Positions 1 to 10,000 of a DNA stretch of 64,000 nt are shown in pieces. Made by a program: the position numbers and the translations under genes. The stretch is from Ruegeria denitrificans (GTDB taxonomy: Bacteria > Pseudomonadota > Alphaproteobacteria > Rhodobacterales > Rhodobacteraceae). The stretch lies in assembly GCF_001458295.1 (NCBI RefSeq), contig NZ_CYUD01000001.1, positions 186,001 to 250,000 on the forward strand, in the 5' to 3' direction. Every line of letters starts with the position of its first letter. The first letter of the stretch is position 1. The notes below the pieces were generated by a model that was not told the origin of the DNA, searched no databases, and worked only from the letters and a program-made list of their open reading frames with translations.

Positions 1-405
1 GGATGCCCACAGCCAACCACCAAACGCGCCAGCGATTACCATGATCGGAAAGATGTAGAATGCGTCCAGCGGATAGAAGGCCAATCCGGCCCCGGCGCCA
101 AAGATGGCGCCCATGATGTATTGGCCCTCGGCTCCGATATTCCAGATACCTGCGCGGAATCCCAGCGACAGGCCAATGGCGATCAGCACCAAAGGCGCGC
201 CTTTCACCAGCAATTGCGGACGGTAATAAAAGGCGAATTCTCCGAACAGAGGTTCCCAGAAAATGGTGCCGATGGCTTCGATTGGGTTCTTACCCAGAAT
301 GGCGAACAGAATGCCTCCAAACACCATCGTTGCCAGCACCGCTACCAATGGGGTGGCATAAGACCACGCCTTGGACGGCTGCGGCCGTTTCTCCAACACA
401 ATCAT
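1..405 (-). CDS. ABC transporter permease, BMP/nucleoside type (partial, 3' end outside window)
   Basis: The first 135 codons of a membrane protein are visible, reading leftward off the window edge. The start at 405 (MIVLEKRPQPSKAW) follows an AGGGGG-type ribosome-binding site. The visible part has a hydrophobic segment after a charged N-terminus, then the stretch GLSLGFRAGIWNIGAEGQ followed by more hydrophobic sequence. That block is typical of the permeases that work with RbsA-like double ATPases and BMP-family lipoproteins (YufP/BmpB type, nucleoside or sugar uptake). The gene lies 36 bp after the ATPase gene and on the same strand, so it is probably the last visible member of the xdh operon. 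A purine nucleoside or nucleobase substrate is inferred from that context only. Confidence 0.85.
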   Translation of the reverse strand, partial: MIVLEKRPQPSKAWSYATPLVAVLATMVFGGILFAILGKNPIEAIGTIFWEPLFGEFAFYYRPQLLVKGAPLVLIAIGLSLGFRAGIWNIGAEGQYIMGAIFGAGAGLAFYPLDAFYIFPIMVIAGAFGGWLWAS

Positions 406-441
406 CCGCTCATCCCCCTGATTTCGTTCTTTTGTAATGGG

Positions 442-1959
442 TTAGACATGGGCCACCTCCATGCCATGTGCGCCGCCCATCATCAGGCCGATCTCATCCA
501 CGGTCAGGCCAGTTGTGGTGCGCGGTGCGCTCAGGCGCCCTTCGTTGAGGGCGGCAAAGCTGTCCGAGATTTCCATCAACTCATCCAGATCCTGGCTGAT
601 GCAGATGACTGCGGTTCCCTTGGCTGCCAAGTCCAGAATGGACTGTCGGATCGAGGCTGCAGCCGCCGCATCCACGCCCCAAGTGGGCTGATTCACCACC
701 AGTACGTCGGGGTTCTGCAACACTTCGCGTCCAATCACGAATTTCTGCAGGTTGCCACCAGACAGCGACCGCGCCGCATTCTCTGGCCCCGGTGTGCGGA
801 CGTCGAATGCACTGATGATCTTTTCAGCGAAGCTTTTGGTTTCTGACCACTTCAGAAATCCGTTGTTTTCCAACCCCTCGCGCACCGAACCGGTCAGCAA
901 TGCGTTTTCGGTCAGGCTCATATCCGGAGCCGCTGCATGGCCCAGCCGTTCTTCGGGTGCGGTCAAGACGCCTAGTTTGCGTCGGGCCGTCGGCCCCAGC
1001 TTGCCGATCGGCTGGCCGTTGAACTTGATGGCATCTGCTGTTGTCTGGATTTCACCGGACAACACGCCCAGCAGTTCATCCTGACCGTTGCCAGCCACGC
1101 CGCCGACACCAAGAACTTCGCCCTTACGGACCGTCATGTGAACATTCTTCAAGGCCGTGCCGAATTCCGAAGGCGACGGAACCGACAGCCCGCTGACATC
1201 CAGTGCCACGTCGCCAAATTCACGGCCTGAGCGTTCCGGTGTCTGAAGAGTCGAGCCGACCATCATCTCGGCCATGTCTCGTGCCGAGGTCTCGGAAGGC
1301 ACACACTCGCCCACGTTCTTGCCCAGACGCAGAATGGTGGCGTGGTCGCACAGCGTGCGAATTTCTTCGAGCTTGTGCGAGATATACAGAATCGAAGTAC
1401 CCTCGGACCGCAATTTGTTCAGCGTTTCAAACAGGATTTCAACCTCTTGCGGGGTCAGAACCGAGGTCGGCTCATCCATGATCAGCAGCTTGGGGTCCTG
1501 CAACAGACACCGGATGATCTCGACCCGCTGACGTTCACCTGCTGACAGGTCACCGACGGTGCGGAAGGGGTCCAGCGGCAAGCCATAAGTTTCCGATACT
1601 TCGCGGATCCGCGAGGCCAGATCGCCCATCGGCGGCGGGTTCTCCATCCCCAGCGCGATATTTTCTGCCACGTTCAGCGCGTCAAACAGCGAGAAGTGCT
1701 GGAACACCATCGCAATCCCGTCCGCCCGTGCGGCGCGGGGTTCCGGTGGCGCAAAAGCCTGACCGCGCAGCAGCATTGTGCCGCTGTCGGGCTTCACCAA
1801 CCCATAGATCATTTTCACCAGCGTGGATTTGCCCGCGCCGTTTTCGCCCAACAAGGCATGAACTTCGCCTTCACCGATGTCAAAGGACACCTGATCATTG
1901 GCAACGACGCCGGGATAGGCCTTTGTCAGCCGCTGTAAGCTTAGCAGTGGAGTGGTCAC
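442..1959 (-). CDS. ABC transporter ATP-binding protein, duplicated ATPase (BMP/nucleoside-type importer)
   Basis: A 505-residue protein with two ABC ATPase domains in one chain, as in RbsA/MglA/YufO importers. The first domain has Walker A GENGAGKST (about 38-46), signature LSAGERQRVE (about 138) and Walker B LLIMDEPT. The second has the degenerate P-loop GVAGNGQDEL (about 289) and signature LSGGNLQKF (about 399); weak second sites are usual in this family. It powers import through the neighbouring permease. The start codon overlaps the xdhC stop by 4 bp, implying translational coupling and one transcript with xdhABC. This suggests uptake of purine nucleosides or bases that feed xanthine dehydrogenase. 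The substrate itself cannot be read from sequence. Confidence 0.9.
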   Translation of the reverse strand: MTTPLLSLQRLTKAYPGVVANDQVSFDIGEGEVHALLGENGAGKSTLVKMIYGLVKPDSGTMLLRGQAFAPPEPRAARADGIAMVFQHFSLFDALNVAENIALGMENPPPMGDLASRIREVSETYGLPLDPFRTVGDLSAGERQRVEIIRCLLQDPKLLIMDEPTSVLTPQEVEILFETLNKLRSEGTSILYISHKLEEIRTLCDHATILRLGKNVGECVPSETSARDMAEMMVGSTLQTPERSGREFGDVALDVSGLSVPSPSEFGTALKNVHMTVRKGEVLGVGGVAGNGQDELLGVLSGEIQTTADAIKFNGQPIGKLGPTARRKLGVLTAPEERLGHAAAPDMSLTENALLTGSVREGLENNGFLKWSETKSFAEKIISAFDVRTPGPENAARSLSGGNLQKFVIGREVLQNPDVLVVNQPTWGVDAAAAASIRQSILDLAAKGTAVICISQDLDELMEISDSFAALNEGRLSAPRTTTGLTVDEIGLMMGGAHGMEVAHV

Positions 1960-2891
1960 GCGCTCAGGTCCTTCTTCAACTCGTTCTGTCGGGCTGGGCG
2001 CAGCAGTTCAGCTGCAACGCCGACGGCAATCATCTGTGGGTGTTTGCCCAAACCGGTGTCGCCGATTGGACAGGTGATCCGATTAATCCGTTCAGGTGCA
2101 TGGCCCAGGGCCGCCAGCCGGGATCGGAATCGCGCCCATTTCGTAGCTGAGCCAATCAGCCCCGCAATGCGGAAATCGTGTGAAAGCAGCCGGTTGCACA
2201 ACTCTAAGTCCAGATTGTGTGAATAAGTCAGCACAAGATGTTCGGCATCAGGCGGCGCGTGGCGTACCAGTTCGGCGGGTTTTGCAGCCGGAACCGATGT
2301 CACACCTGTTGGGATTGTTTCCGGGAAACGCTCGGGCGCGGTGTCGACCCACGTGATTGCCAGATCGGGCAGTGGGTGAAGAACGTCCACCAAAGCGCGG
2401 CCCACGTGGCCTGCACCCCAGATCCACAGAGTGCGGGCCGGTTTATGCACAGGTTCAACCATCCAGCCGTCGATCAGTTGCGGCTGAGGCGCGATGCCCT
2501 GACCGCGCGCTGCCGCCAGCAGGCGTTTAACCGACAGCGGAATGTCTCCGTCCGATGCCGATCTTACGATGACCGTGTCGTCCAGCGCGTCCACCGCATT
2601 GGCATCAAACACTTCGCTGAACAGTGAGACCGCGCCGCCGCAGCATTGGCCCATGTCAGGCCCAAGCGCATGATGCGTCAGGCGGGACCGTACGGTTTGG
2701 GTCCGCGCGACCTTAACTGCTTCATACTCCAGCACGCCACCTCCGATCGTACCGCTTTGCCCGTTCTGCCAAACCAGCATGGCAGCCCCGACTTCGCGTG
2801 GGGAGGACCCCTTGATCGCCGCGATGACCACCCGGGTTACTGTTCCGTGGGTTTTGACCGCCTCCCTCAAAGCCTCCAAGTCAAGTCCCAT
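1956..2891 (-). CDS. xdhC: XdhC, molybdenum cofactor chaperone for xanthine dehydrogenase
   Basis: A 311-residue XdhC/CoxI-family protein. The N-terminal half contains GTVTRVVIAAIKGSSPREVGA, typical of the family, and the C-terminal half has a Rossmann-like segment (LWIWGAGHVGRALVDVL) and the family-typical end IGSATKWARFRSRL...ITCPIGDTGLGKHPQMIAVGVAAELL. In Rhodobacter capsulatus XdhC binds Moco, promotes its sulfuration and hands it to XdhB; it is not part of the mature enzyme. The start shares one base with the xdhB stop and the stop overlaps the ABC ATPase start, so it sits in the middle of a tightly packed operon. Confidence 0.93.
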   Translation of the reverse strand: MGLDLEALREAVKTHGTVTRVVIAAIKGSSPREVGAAMLVWQNGQSGTIGGGVLEYEAVKVARTQTVRSRLTHHALGPDMGQCCGGAVSLFSEVFDANAVDALDDTVIVRSASDGDIPLSVKRLLAAARGQGIAPQPQLIDGWMVEPVHKPARTLWIWGAGHVGRALVDVLHPLPDLAITWVDTAPERFPETIPTGVTSVPAAKPAELVRHAPPDAEHLVLTYSHNLDLELCNRLLSHDFRIAGLIGSATKWARFRSRLAALGHAPERINRITCPIGDTGLGKHPQMIAVGVAAELLRPARQNELKKDLSA

Positions 2892-5305
2892 CAGATGCCT
2901 CCCTTCATCCTTTGGACGCCGCGCCAGACTTCCTCGGCCGTGGCTGGGGCATCTAACGCCGGATAACCGTCGCCACAGGCCGCCACCGCGTTGGACAGTG
3001 CCAGCCAGGCGGAAATTCCCAGCATGAAGGGCGGTTCACCCACCGCTTTTGAACGATAGATCGTGTCCTCGCGGTTCTGGCCGTCCCAGAGTGCGACGTT
3101 GAAGATGTCGGGTCGGTCCGAACAGGCAGGGATTTTGTAGGTAGACGGCGCATGCGTGCGCAGGTTGCCTTTGCCATCCCAGACCAGTTCTTCGGTCGTC
3201 AGCCAACCGGCACCCTGCACATAGCCGCCCTCAACCTGCCCGATATCCAAGGCCGGGTTCAGCGACGCACCCGCATCATGCAGGATATCGGTGCGCAGGA
3301 TGCGGTTCTCGCCGGTCAGGGTGTCGACGGCAACCTCGGTTATCGAAGCGCCATAGGCAAAGTAATAAAAAGGACGGCCCCGGCCCTTGATCCGGTCCCA
3401 TTCGATCTTGGGAGTCTTGTAGAACCCGGTTGCCGACAGGCTGATACGGCCCTGATAAGCCAATGCGGCTGCTTCTGCGAAGGTATAGCGTTCTTCGCCG
3501 ACCGAAACCTGACCATCCGTAAAGGTGACGGTTGACGGATCAGCCTGATGCCGTTCGGCCAGATAATTGGCCATCCGGTCGCGGATCGTGTCGCACGCGG
3601 CCTTCACCGCCATGCCGTTCAGGTCGCTGCCCGAGGACGCCGCAGTCGCGGATGTGTTAGGTACTTTGGCCGTATCAGTTGCGGTGATCTTGATCATCTC
3701 CGGCGAGATCCCAAAGCGCGAGGCTGCGACCTGCGCGACTTTCTGGAACAGTCCCTGACCCATCTCGGTGCCGCCATGGTTCAGGTGAACCGAGCCGTCC
3801 TGATACACATGTACCAGCGCACCCGCCTGGTTCAGGTGGGTCAGCGTGAACGAGATACCGAATTTGACCGGAGAGAAGGCAATGCCCTTTTTGATCACGC
3901 TGTTTTCAGTGTTCCATTTCGCGATCGCTGCCTTGCGCCCGGCATAGTCGCTGGATTTCAGCAAGGCTTCGGTCATGCCGTGCAGCTCGAAATCGGTGAC
4001 TTCCATGCCATACGGCGTCGTATTGCCACCTTCCGGCACCGGACGTATGGGAGGGGCGGTTTCGACCTGTTCGACAGCGCCAAGGCTTGTCAGGTCCTCA
4101 TGTGGATCGAGACGTTCCAACGGTTTCTTCGCCAGATGTTCAGGTTCCATAGTTGGCGTATGGGAAGGGTCGTAATAGTTCCGGCGGCGCAGTTCGACCG
4201 GGTCTATGCCCAACGCGTAGGCGGCGTGATCCATGACCCGCTCGATCGCGATCATGCCTTGCGGGCCGCCAAAACCGCGATAGGCGGTGGCAGATTGGGT
4301 GTTGGTCTTCAACCGATGACTTTCAATCCGCGCATTGGGCAGCAGATAGGCGTTGTCCGAATGCAGCATCGCGCGGTCGGCAACGGGCAGGGACAGGTCC
4401 TGCGCCCAGCCGCAGATGGCGTATTGGAGGAAGGATACGCCCTGAATATGGCCACGCTCATCAAACCCGGCGCGATAGGAAATCCGAAACGCGTGACGCT
4501 TGCCGGTGATGACCATGTCATCGTCGCGGTCATAACGCATCTTGCAGGCTTTGCCGGTTTCACGCGCGGCAATGGCACAGGCCACGGCCAGCGCATTACC
4601 CTGGCTTTCCTTGCCACCGAATCCGCCGCCCATTCGACGGGTTTCCACCCGGACAGCGTGCATCGGAACGCCCAAGGCGTCGGCAACCTTGTGTTGAATC
4701 TCGGTCGGGTGCTGGGTCGAGCTGTGTACCAGCATATCCGCACCTTCGTTCGGCACGGCCAGAGCGGCCTGACCTTCCAAATAGAAATGCTCCTGTCCGC
4801 CGAGTTCAAAGCCGCCTTCGATCACATGGGCCGCGCCTGCGATAGCGGCATCAGCATCGCCCTTGGCATAGATGCGCGGGCCTTCCTCAAACCGGCTGTC
4901 GGCGGCAAGCGCTTCTTCGACTGTCAGGATCGGGGTTTCTTCGTCATAGTCGATCTTGCCCAGCCGCGCGGCCTTGCGGGCAGCCAGATGGCTGGTGGCG
5001 ACCACCAGAAAAACGGGTTGGCCGATGTAATGAACGGTGCCGTCCGACAGTAGAGGCTCATCATGGATCGAGGGCGAGACATCGTTGGCAAAAGGCAGGT
5101 CTTCGGCCGTCATGACCATCTCGACGCCTTCGGCTGCTTTGACTGCAGACAAATCCATCGCGGTGATCTTGCCCTTGGCAATCGGGCTCAAACCAAACGC
5201 CAGATACAGCGTTCCCTTGGGTGTCGGAATGTCGTCTACGTAGCGGGCGGTGCCGGACACATGTAGCGGCGCTGCATCGTGGGGGAGGGGTTTTGTCACG
5301 CTCAT
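2891..5305 (-). CDS. xdhB: Xanthine dehydrogenase, molybdopterin-binding large subunit
   Basis: An 804-residue large subunit of the xanthine oxidase family. It contains MGGGFGGKES (about 225), YRGFGGPQG, the Moco-contacting GTEMGQGLFQKVAQVAA (about 525) and, near the C-terminus, SKAVGEPPFMLG carrying the expected catalytic glutamate. With XdhA it oxidises hypoxanthine to xanthine and xanthine to urate, passing electrons to NAD+. The length fits the bacterial XdhB subunit of about 780-800 residues. It overlaps xdhA by 4 bp upstream and touches xdhC downstream. No truncation or missing motif was seen. Confidence 0.96.
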   Translation of the reverse strand: MSVTKPLPHDAAPLHVSGTARYVDDIPTPKGTLYLAFGLSPIAKGKITAMDLSAVKAAEGVEMVMTAEDLPFANDVSPSIHDEPLLSDGTVHYIGQPVFLVVATSHLAARKAARLGKIDYDEETPILTVEEALAADSRFEEGPRIYAKGDADAAIAGAAHVIEGGFELGGQEHFYLEGQAALAVPNEGADMLVHSSTQHPTEIQHKVADALGVPMHAVRVETRRMGGGFGGKESQGNALAVACAIAARETGKACKMRYDRDDDMVITGKRHAFRISYRAGFDERGHIQGVSFLQYAICGWAQDLSLPVADRAMLHSDNAYLLPNARIESHRLKTNTQSATAYRGFGGPQGMIAIERVMDHAAYALGIDPVELRRRNYYDPSHTPTMEPEHLAKKPLERLDPHEDLTSLGAVEQVETAPPIRPVPEGGNTTPYGMEVTDFELHGMTEALLKSSDYAGRKAAIAKWNTENSVIKKGIAFSPVKFGISFTLTHLNQAGALVHVYQDGSVHLNHGGTEMGQGLFQKVAQVAASRFGISPEMIKITATDTAKVPNTSATAASSGSDLNGMAVKAACDTIRDRMANYLAERHQADPSTVTFTDGQVSVGEERYTFAEAAALAYQGRISLSATGFYKTPKIEWDRIKGRGRPFYYFAYGASITEVAVDTLTGENRILRTDILHDAGASLNPALDIGQVEGGYVQGAGWLTTEELVWDGKGNLRTHAPSTYKIPACSDRPDIFNVALWDGQNREDTIYRSKAVGEPPFMLGISAWLALSNAVAACGDGYPALDAPATAEEVWRGVQRMKGGI

Positions 5306-6663
5306 GCCGACACCTCCAGCAAGTTGGTCACGTGGCCCTGATCTTCAAGGAAGTACCTTTCCAGCAGCGCCTTGGCGGTCTCGAGCCGATAGTTGGCCGA
5401 GGCGCGCATATCCGTCATTGGTGTGAAGTCATCGTCAAACGCCGACATCGCGGCTTGCACAGTTTCCTGTGTCCACGGCTTGCCGTTCAATGCAGCCTCG
5501 GCTTGTGAGGCCCGTTTCGGAATGCCGGCCATGCCGCCAAAGGCAATGCGTGCCTGATCGACGATGCCGTCCGATACGGTGATGTTGAAACAGCCACACA
5601 CGGCTGAGATATCCTGATCGAACCGTTTGCTGATCTTATAGGCCTTCAGGCGATCCGGCTGACGGGGGAAACTGACGGCTTCGACAAATTCCCCGGGTGC
5701 GCGGTCTTGCTTGCCATAGTCGATAAAGAACTCTTCCAGCGGCAGGGAACGGCGGGTGTCGCCTTTGCGCAGATGCAGGTTAGCGTTCAGAGCAATCAGC
5801 GCTGGCGGGTTGTCCCCGATAGGCGAGCCATTGGCGATGTTGCCACCAACGGTCGCGGCATGACGCACCTGAACACTTGCGTAGCGGCGGATCATTTCGG
5901 CGTAAGACGGGTGCAGGTCGGCCAGCGCCTCGCCCATCCGGTTCATGTCCACCATGGCCCCGAAACGAATTTCATCGTCCGAAATCGTGATGTCCTTCAA
6001 ATCGTCACAACGATTCAGAAAGATCACCGGATCAAGGTCGCGCAACTGCTTGGTGACCCAAAGCCCGACATCGGTTGCGCCCGCGACCAGAGTGGCATCG
6101 GGGTTATCGGCATAAACGGCGGCCAACTCGTCGGACGAGTTGGGCAGCATGGGCGTCGTGGCTGGCGTAGCAACGGGTTGGTCCTTGACCCAAATGGGCA
6201 CGGGGTGTTCTTCGGCCGCTTTGGCTGCGCGGATGATCGGGGCGTAACCGGTGCAACGGCACAGATTCCCCGCCAGTTGAGTGTCATGATCCTTTGCGCC
6301 GTTCGAATGGCTGGCCACCATCGACATCACGAAGCCGGGGGTGCAAAAGCCGCATTGCGATCCGTGCAGATCGACCATAGCCTGCTGCACTGGATGGGCT
6401 TCACCATTCGGGCCGCTCGCGCCTTCGACAGTGCGGACCGCTTTGCCGTGTAGCTGCGGCAGAAACAGGATGCAGGAATTCAGTGCCTTGGCGCCATCTT
6501 CATCTGTCACCATGACAGTGCAGGCGCCACAGTCACCTTCGTTGCAGCCTTCTTTGGTTCCGGTCAGACCCTGATCCTCGCGCAGCCAATCCAGCAGAGT
6601 CGCTGTCGGATCGACATCCGCCAGTTCCACTGTCTCTCCATTCAGAAGAAACGTGATATCCAT
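5302..6663 (-). CDS. xdhA: Xanthine dehydrogenase small subunit (2Fe-2S and FAD domains)
   Basis: A 453-residue small subunit. The N-terminal plant-type ferredoxin domain has the cluster ligands CNEGDCGAC (C40, C45, C48) plus C64. The second [2Fe-2S] domain shows GSQCGFCTPGF and GNLCRCTGY. An FAD-binding domain of the CO-dehydrogenase flavoprotein type follows (VQVRHAATVGGNIANGSPIGD), which binds FAD and NAD+. It is the first gene of the operon xdhA-xdhB-xdhC-ABC ATPase-permease and is divergent from dnaE across a 344-bp spacer, so the operon promoter should lie in that spacer. Confidence 0.96.
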   Translation of the reverse strand: MDITFLLNGETVELADVDPTATLLDWLREDQGLTGTKEGCNEGDCGACTVMVTDEDGAKALNSCILFLPQLHGKAVRTVEGASGPNGEAHPVQQAMVDLHGSQCGFCTPGFVMSMVASHSNGAKDHDTQLAGNLCRCTGYAPIIRAAKAAEEHPVPIWVKDQPVATPATTPMLPNSSDELAAVYADNPDATLVAGATDVGLWVTKQLRDLDPVIFLNRCDDLKDITISDDEIRFGAMVDMNRMGEALADLHPSYAEMIRRYASVQVRHAATVGGNIANGSPIGDNPPALIALNANLHLRKGDTRRSLPLEEFFIDYGKQDRAPGEFVEAVSFPRQPDRLKAYKISKRFDQDISAVCGCFNITVSDGIVDQARIAFGGMAGIPKRASQAEAALNGKPWTQETVQAAMSAFDDDFTPMTDMRASANYRLETAKALLERYFLEDQGHVTNLLEVSA

Positions 6664-7007
6664 TCGAGAAACCCGTCGCCTTACCCGGTTACGCCCCTGT
6701 GGCCCTCCTTCGATGCGACGTAGAAAGAGTGGCGGGCGAATAAGCTTGCCATTAGATGTTAGAAACAGGGCAGGTTCTCTGGCAAGGAAAACTGCTTTTA
6801 AAATATACCATTGGAACAGTTAAATGCGAAAACACTCGGTTTCTGCAATATTCAGGTATATGAAATTAAAGTGTTTTCTGATGAGTGGCAATAATTCGAT
6901 CCGAAGCACCTTCTAAAAAAGCCGAATAATCGAAACTGAACTTTTATGCTCCCAATGGTGTCGGTTCCTGCTTTTGCCGCGCCTCTGGCTGGGATAGCGT
7001 AGCCGAT
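6664..7007. promoter_or_regulatory. Divergent xdhA/dnaE intergenic region with a 9-bp inverted repeat
   Basis: This AT-rich spacer must hold the promoters of the leftward xdh operon and of dnaE. A perfect 9-bp inverted repeat, GAAAACACT at 6828-6836 and AGTGTTTTC at 6870-6878, is separated by 33 bp and could be a repressor site or a looping pair. No convincing -35/-10 pair was picked and no gene is seen here. Confidence 0.4.
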
Positions 7008-10000
7008 ATGAGCAGTACTCCTCGATTCATTCACCTCCGCGTTCACACCGAATATTCCCTGCTGGAAGGCGCCGTGCGGCTGAAAAAGCTGCCCGCCCTG
7101 TGCGAAAAGATGGAGATGCCCGCTGTCGCCGTCACCGATACGAACAGCATGTTCTCGGCGTTGGAATTCTCGGTTACCTCAAGCGGGGCAGGGGTGCAGC
7201 CGATCATGGGATGTCAGGTCGATCTGACCTACTTGAAGGCGCAGCCGGGGGAAAAGCCGAAGATCCCTGCACCGCTGGTGCTGCTGGCGCAGTCCGAGGT
7301 TGGCTATGAAAACCTGATGAAGCTGAGTTCCTGCCTGTACGTGGACAAGGGCGGGCAGCTGCCGCAGGTTACGTTAGAGGAACTGGCAGAGCGATCGGAT
7401 GGCCTAGTCTGCCTGTCCGGCGGACCGGATGGGCCGGTTGGGATGCTGCTGCAGCAGGGCCAGCGTCCGGCTGCCGAGATTCTGGTGGATCGGTTAGCGG
7501 CGATGTTCTCCGACCGCTTTTATATCGAATTACAGCGCCACCCTGGCGAGGCTGGTCAGCCCGAGGCGGAACAGCTGACCGAGCGTGGCCATATCGAGAT
7601 GGCCTATGCCAAGAACCTGCCTTTGGTCGCCACCAATGACGTCTATTTCCCAACCTCGGATATGTACGAGGCCCACGATGCGCTGATTTGCATCGCCGAG
7701 GGGGCCTATGTCGATCAACAGGATGGCCGCCGCCGCCTGACCGCGCAGCATTATTTCAAGTCGCAGCAAGAGATGGTGACGCTGTTCGCCGATCTGCCAG
7801 AGGCCCTTGAGAATACCGTCGAAATCGCCAAACGCTGCGCCTTTATGGCTTATCGCCGCGATCCGATCCTACCGAAATTTGCAGATGATGAGGTCGCCGA
7901 ACTGCGCCGCATCGCCAATGAAGGCCTGCAAAAACGTCTGGCGGTGATCCCGCATGCGGTAACACCCGAAGAATATCAGGAGCGGCTGGATTTCGAACTG
8001 GGCATTATCGAAGGGATGGGCTTTCCCGGCTATTTCCTGATCGTTGCCGACTTTATCCAATGGTCCAAGGATCAAGACATACCGGTCGGCCCTGGGCGGG
8101 GCTCGGGCGCGGGCTCGCTGGTGGCCTATGCGCTGACGATCACCGACCTTGACCCGCTGCGCTATTCGCTGCTGTTCGAACGCTTCCTGAACCCGGAACG
8201 GGTCTCGATGCCCGACTTCGATATCGATTTCTGCATGGACCGCCGCGAAGAGGTGATCCGCTATGTGCAGCAGAAATACGGGCGCGATAAAGTGGGGCAG
8301 ATCATCACTTTTGGTGCCTTGCTGTCGAAGGCCGCCGTGCGTGATATCGGGCGGGTGTTGCAGATGCCCTATGGGCAAGTCGACCGCCTGTCCAAGATGA
8401 TCCCGGTTGAGGGGGTCAAACCTGTCTCCATCGAAAAAGCGCTGAAGGACGAACCTCGCCTGCGCGAAGAGGCCCGCAGTGAAGAGGTTGTCGACCGCCT
8501 GCTGACTTACGGCCAGCAGGTCGAAGGGCTGCTGCGGAATGCCTCGACCCACGCGGCGGGCGTGGTGATCGGAGACCGGCCGCTGGACGCGCTAGTGCCG
8601 CTTTATCAGGATCCACGTTCGGATATGCCCGCGACCCAGTTCAACATGAAATGGGTGGAGCAGGCCGGGTTGGTAAAGTTCGACTTTCTGGGTCTGAAAA
8701 CGCTGACTGTGATCCAGAACGCGATGGATTTGATTTTCAAATCCGGCCGCGATCTTCACATCTCACCCGATGGCACCGAGCTCTATGAGCCCGCCGACGG
8801 GGCCAAAAACCAGATCAACGCGATCCCGCTGGATGATGAGGCGACGTATAAGCTCTATTCGGCGGCCAAGACGGTTGCGGTGTTCCAGGTGGAATCTTCG
8901 GGCATGATGGATGCTCTGAAGCGGATGAAGCCGGATTGTATTGAGGACATCATCGCCCTTGTCGCGCTCTACCGTCCCGGCCCAATGGAGAACATCCCCA
9001 AGTTCTGCGAGGTCAAGAACAAACTCAGCGATCGGGACACGCTGCACCCGTCCATCGACCATATTCTGGATGAAACCCAAGGCATCATCGTCTATCAGGA
9101 ACAGGTGATGCAGATCGCGCAAGAAATGGCGGGCTACAGTCTTGGTGGTGCCGACCTTCTACGTCGGGCAATGGGTAAGAAAATTCAGGAGGCGATGGAC
9201 GCCGAGCGCCCCAAATTCCTCAAAGGAGCCGCCGAGAACGATGTGGACGAGGCCAAGGCGACCGAGGTCTGGAACCTGCTGGACAAGTTTGCCAACTACG
9301 GCTTCAACAAATCCCACGCCGCCGCCTACGCGGTGGTCAGCTATCAGACCGGTTGGCTGAAGGCGAACCACCCGGTCGAATTCATGGCCGGTGTCATGAA
9401 CTGCGATATACATCTGACCGACAAGCTGGCCGTGTATTTCGAAGAAGTTCGCAAGGGGTTGGAACTGCCCTATGTGCCGCCCTGTGTGAACCGATCGCTG
9501 TCAACGTTTGACGTGGTCGAAGGGCATCTGGTCTACGCGCTGGGCGCGCTCAAGAATGTGGGCGTCGAGGCGATGAATCTTGTCGTCGAGGGACGTGAGG
9601 ACAAGCCGTTCGTCAATCTGTTCGATTTCGCCCGCCGGGTAGATCTGAAAAAGGTCGGCAAACGCCCGCTTGAGATGCTGGCGCGGGCCGGGGCGTTCGA
9701 CCAGCTTGATAAGAACCGCCGTCGTGTGTTCGAAAGCCTTGATCCTTTAGTGCAGTACTCGGCGGCGATCCACGATCAGAAGAATTCGAACCAGGTGTCT
9801 TTGTTCGGTGAGGCGGGTGATGACCTGCCCGAGCCGCGCCTGTCGCCAACACCGGACTGGCTACCTGCAGAACGCTTGAGTGAAGAATTCAAGGCCATCG
9901 GGTTTTACCTGTCCGGTCACCCGCTGGACGACTACATGCCTGCGCTAAAGCGCAAGAAGGTCATGACATTGGATGAAGTGACGGAAAAGGCGCGCTCGGG

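Noticed and set aside
3548..5053. Long open frame on the plus strand (about 501 codons)
   Set aside because: It is antisense to xdhB and has no family similarity.
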